From positions 11,537 through 46,140 of the forward strand of contig JAMCWS010000139.1 in NCBI GenBank assembly GCA_023480605.1: 34,604 nucleotides of DNA, read 5' to 3'. The stretch is from a bacterium (GTDB lineage: Bacteria > Sumerlaeota > Sumerlaeia > MVZB01). Below, piece by piece: positions 33,586 through 34,604 of the stretch. Position numbers and translations under genes: made by a program. The first letter of the stretch is position 1; every line of letters begins with the position of its first letter. The notes below the pieces were generated by a model that was not told the origin of the DNA, did no database searches, and saw only the letters and a program-made list of their open reading frames with translations.

Positions 33586-33644
33586 ATTCCTCGTCGACTC
33601 CACACGACTGACCCGGCGCCGATGCAACGCGCCGCGGGACATCT

Positions 33645-34604
33645 TCACGCCCGGTTCCCGATCAACGCCTCGATCCGGTCCCAGATCCAGGCGGCCACCT
33701 GCCGCTTGGCGGCGCGGGGCGACTCGACCGGCTCCCCGGCGGCCGCCACCAGCAACACCCGGTTCTCACCGGCTTCAAAGCCGATGCCGGCCTCGCCGAT
33801 GGGATTGGCGCAAATCAGGTCTAACCTCTTTTCGGCTAGTTTACGCTGGGCGACGGCCAGCAGGTCGACACTCTCGGCGGCGAAACCCACCAGCACCTGA
33901 CCGGAGCGGCGATGGGCGCCCGCCCAGCCGGCGATGTCGGGCGTGCGTCGCAACTTGAGCGTCAGATCATCGCCCCCCTTTATTTTCGTATCGGCCGGCG
34001 CCGCGCTTTCATAATTGGCCACCGCGGCGGCAAAAATCGCGAGGTCCACTTCGTCCCACCGGCTCTGCACGGCCGCCAGCATCTCCCGGGCGCTTTCGGC
34101 CGCGATTGGCTCGACCCCTTCGGGCAGCGGCACCGTGAGCGGGCCATGCACGAAAAGCACGCGCCCTCCCCTCGCCAGCGCCTCGGCGGCCAGTTCGGCG
34201 CCCATCCGGCCGGTGGAACGGTTGCTGATGAAGCGGATCGGATCGAGCGCCTCGCGCGTCGGTCCGGCCGTCACCAGCACCGTCTTGCCGTGCAGCGCGC
34301 CGTTCGCGCCGCACCCCGCCAGCGCTTCGGCCAGCGCGCCCACGATCGCCTCGGGGGCCGCCATCCTCCCCTCGCCCACCTCGCCGCAGGCCAGGCGCCC
34401 GGCCTCGGGCTCGAAGACGCGCACGCCCCGCGCCCGCAACTCGGCCATGTTGCGCTGCGTGGCCGGGTGGCGCCACATGGCGGTATTCATCGCCGGCGCG
34501 ATCCACATCGGCCCTTCCCAGGCCAGCAGCAGCGTCGTGGCGGCGTCGTCGGCCAGACCGTGGGCCATCTTGGCCAGCAGGTTGGCCGTGGCCGGGGCGA
34601 CGAC
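33645..34604 (-). CDS. coaBC: Phosphopantothenoylcysteine decarboxylase/phosphopantothenate-cysteine ligase, C-terminal part
   Basis: Reading from the window's right edge, 319 residues of CoaBC are present; the N-terminus is cut off. The decarboxylase part retains VVAPATANLLAKMAHG and PAMNTAMW. The ligase part retains TAGPTREALDPIRFISNRSTG, KLAEKRLDLICANP and ENRVLL. CoaBC makes 4'-phosphopantetheine for coenzyme A in two steps, joining cysteine to phosphopantothenate and decarboxylating it. One oddity: the usual 'AAVADY' reads AAVANY here, Asn in place of Asp. The downstream gene on the same strand is the MlaA-hydrolase fusion. Confidence 0.92.
   Translation of the reverse strand, partial: VVAPATANLLAKMAHGLADDAATTLLLAWEGPMWIAPAMNTAMWRHPATQRNMAELRARGVRVFEPEAGRLACGEVGEGRMAAPEAIVGALAEALAGCGANGALHGKTVLVTAGPTREALDPIRFISNRSTGRMGAELAAEALARGGRVLFVHGPLTVPLPEGVEPIAAESAREMLAAVQSRWDEVDLAIFAAAVANYESAAPADTKIKGGDDLTLKLRRTPDIAGWAGAHRRSGQVLVGFAAESVDLLAVAQRKLAEKRLDLICANPIGEAGIGFEAGENRVLLVAAAGEPVESPRAAKRQVAAWIWDRIEALIGNRA

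Overview
This is a GC-rich, gene-dense chromosomal window from a diderm (Gram-negative type) bacterium. Diderm markers are an MlaA domain, lipoprotein signals, a GspC/PilP-like domain and two TIGR04073 (exosortase-system-associated) proteins. Indolepyruvate:ferredoxin oxidoreductase and two radical SAM enzymes suggest an anaerobic or micro-aerobic life. Pseudopilin-like secreted proteins, TIGR04073 pairs and many interspersed intergenic repeats fit poorly cultured lineages around the PVC/FCB groups (for example Sumerlaeota, Hydrogenedentota, Lentisphaerota or Omnitrophota). I cannot fix the phylum without a search. I see no rRNA, tRNA, CRISPR array, prophage or transposase.

Layout. 1-531: end of a pseudopilin-like gene with a clear terminator. 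1207-3091: a DUF2157 / GDYXXLXXY membrane pair. 3330-4838 (minus): a PflA-like radical SAM protein and a small membrane protein. 5281-9465 (plus): a GspC-like/M23 peptidase fusion, a 644-residue TPR protein behind a strong promoter, and a lipoprotein translationally coupled to it. 9524-13391 (minus): TsaE, a frameshifted DUF3352-like secreted protein, and two TIGR04073 proteins. 13719-14300: a 2-Cys peroxiredoxin. 14466-17933 (minus): a sugar ABC importer (binding protein and two permeases, no ATPase). 18413-18982 (minus): elongation factor P with Asn at the position-34 tip. 19264-20229: a radical SAM/SPASM protein. 20819-24714: iorA-iorB-paaK for arylpyruvate/arylacetyl-CoA metabolism. 25021-27447: a DEAD/DEAH helicase with a DUF1998-type Cys cluster. 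27822-29237: an NtrC-like protein whose receiver and AAA+ motifs are all degenerate. 29452-31239 (minus): a lipoprotein ending in a pseudopilin-like domain. 31657-33585 (minus): an MlaA-alpha/beta hydrolase fusion. 33645-34604 (minus): coaBC, cut by the window end.

The most unusual material is: (a) a family of in-register hexanucleotide arrays (CGTNAT-like) in at least five intergenic gaps, including an opposed pair sharing a 23-bp perfect inverted repeat; (b) the MlaA-hydrolase fusion; (c) the lipoprotein-pseudopilin fusion; (d) the apparently catalytically dead NtrC-like protein; (e) an IorA lacking its C-terminal ferredoxin domain; (f) EF-P with Asn34; and (g) a G8 homopolymer that separates a signal peptide from its secreted protein. 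All functional statements rest on reading motifs by eye; no database search was run.
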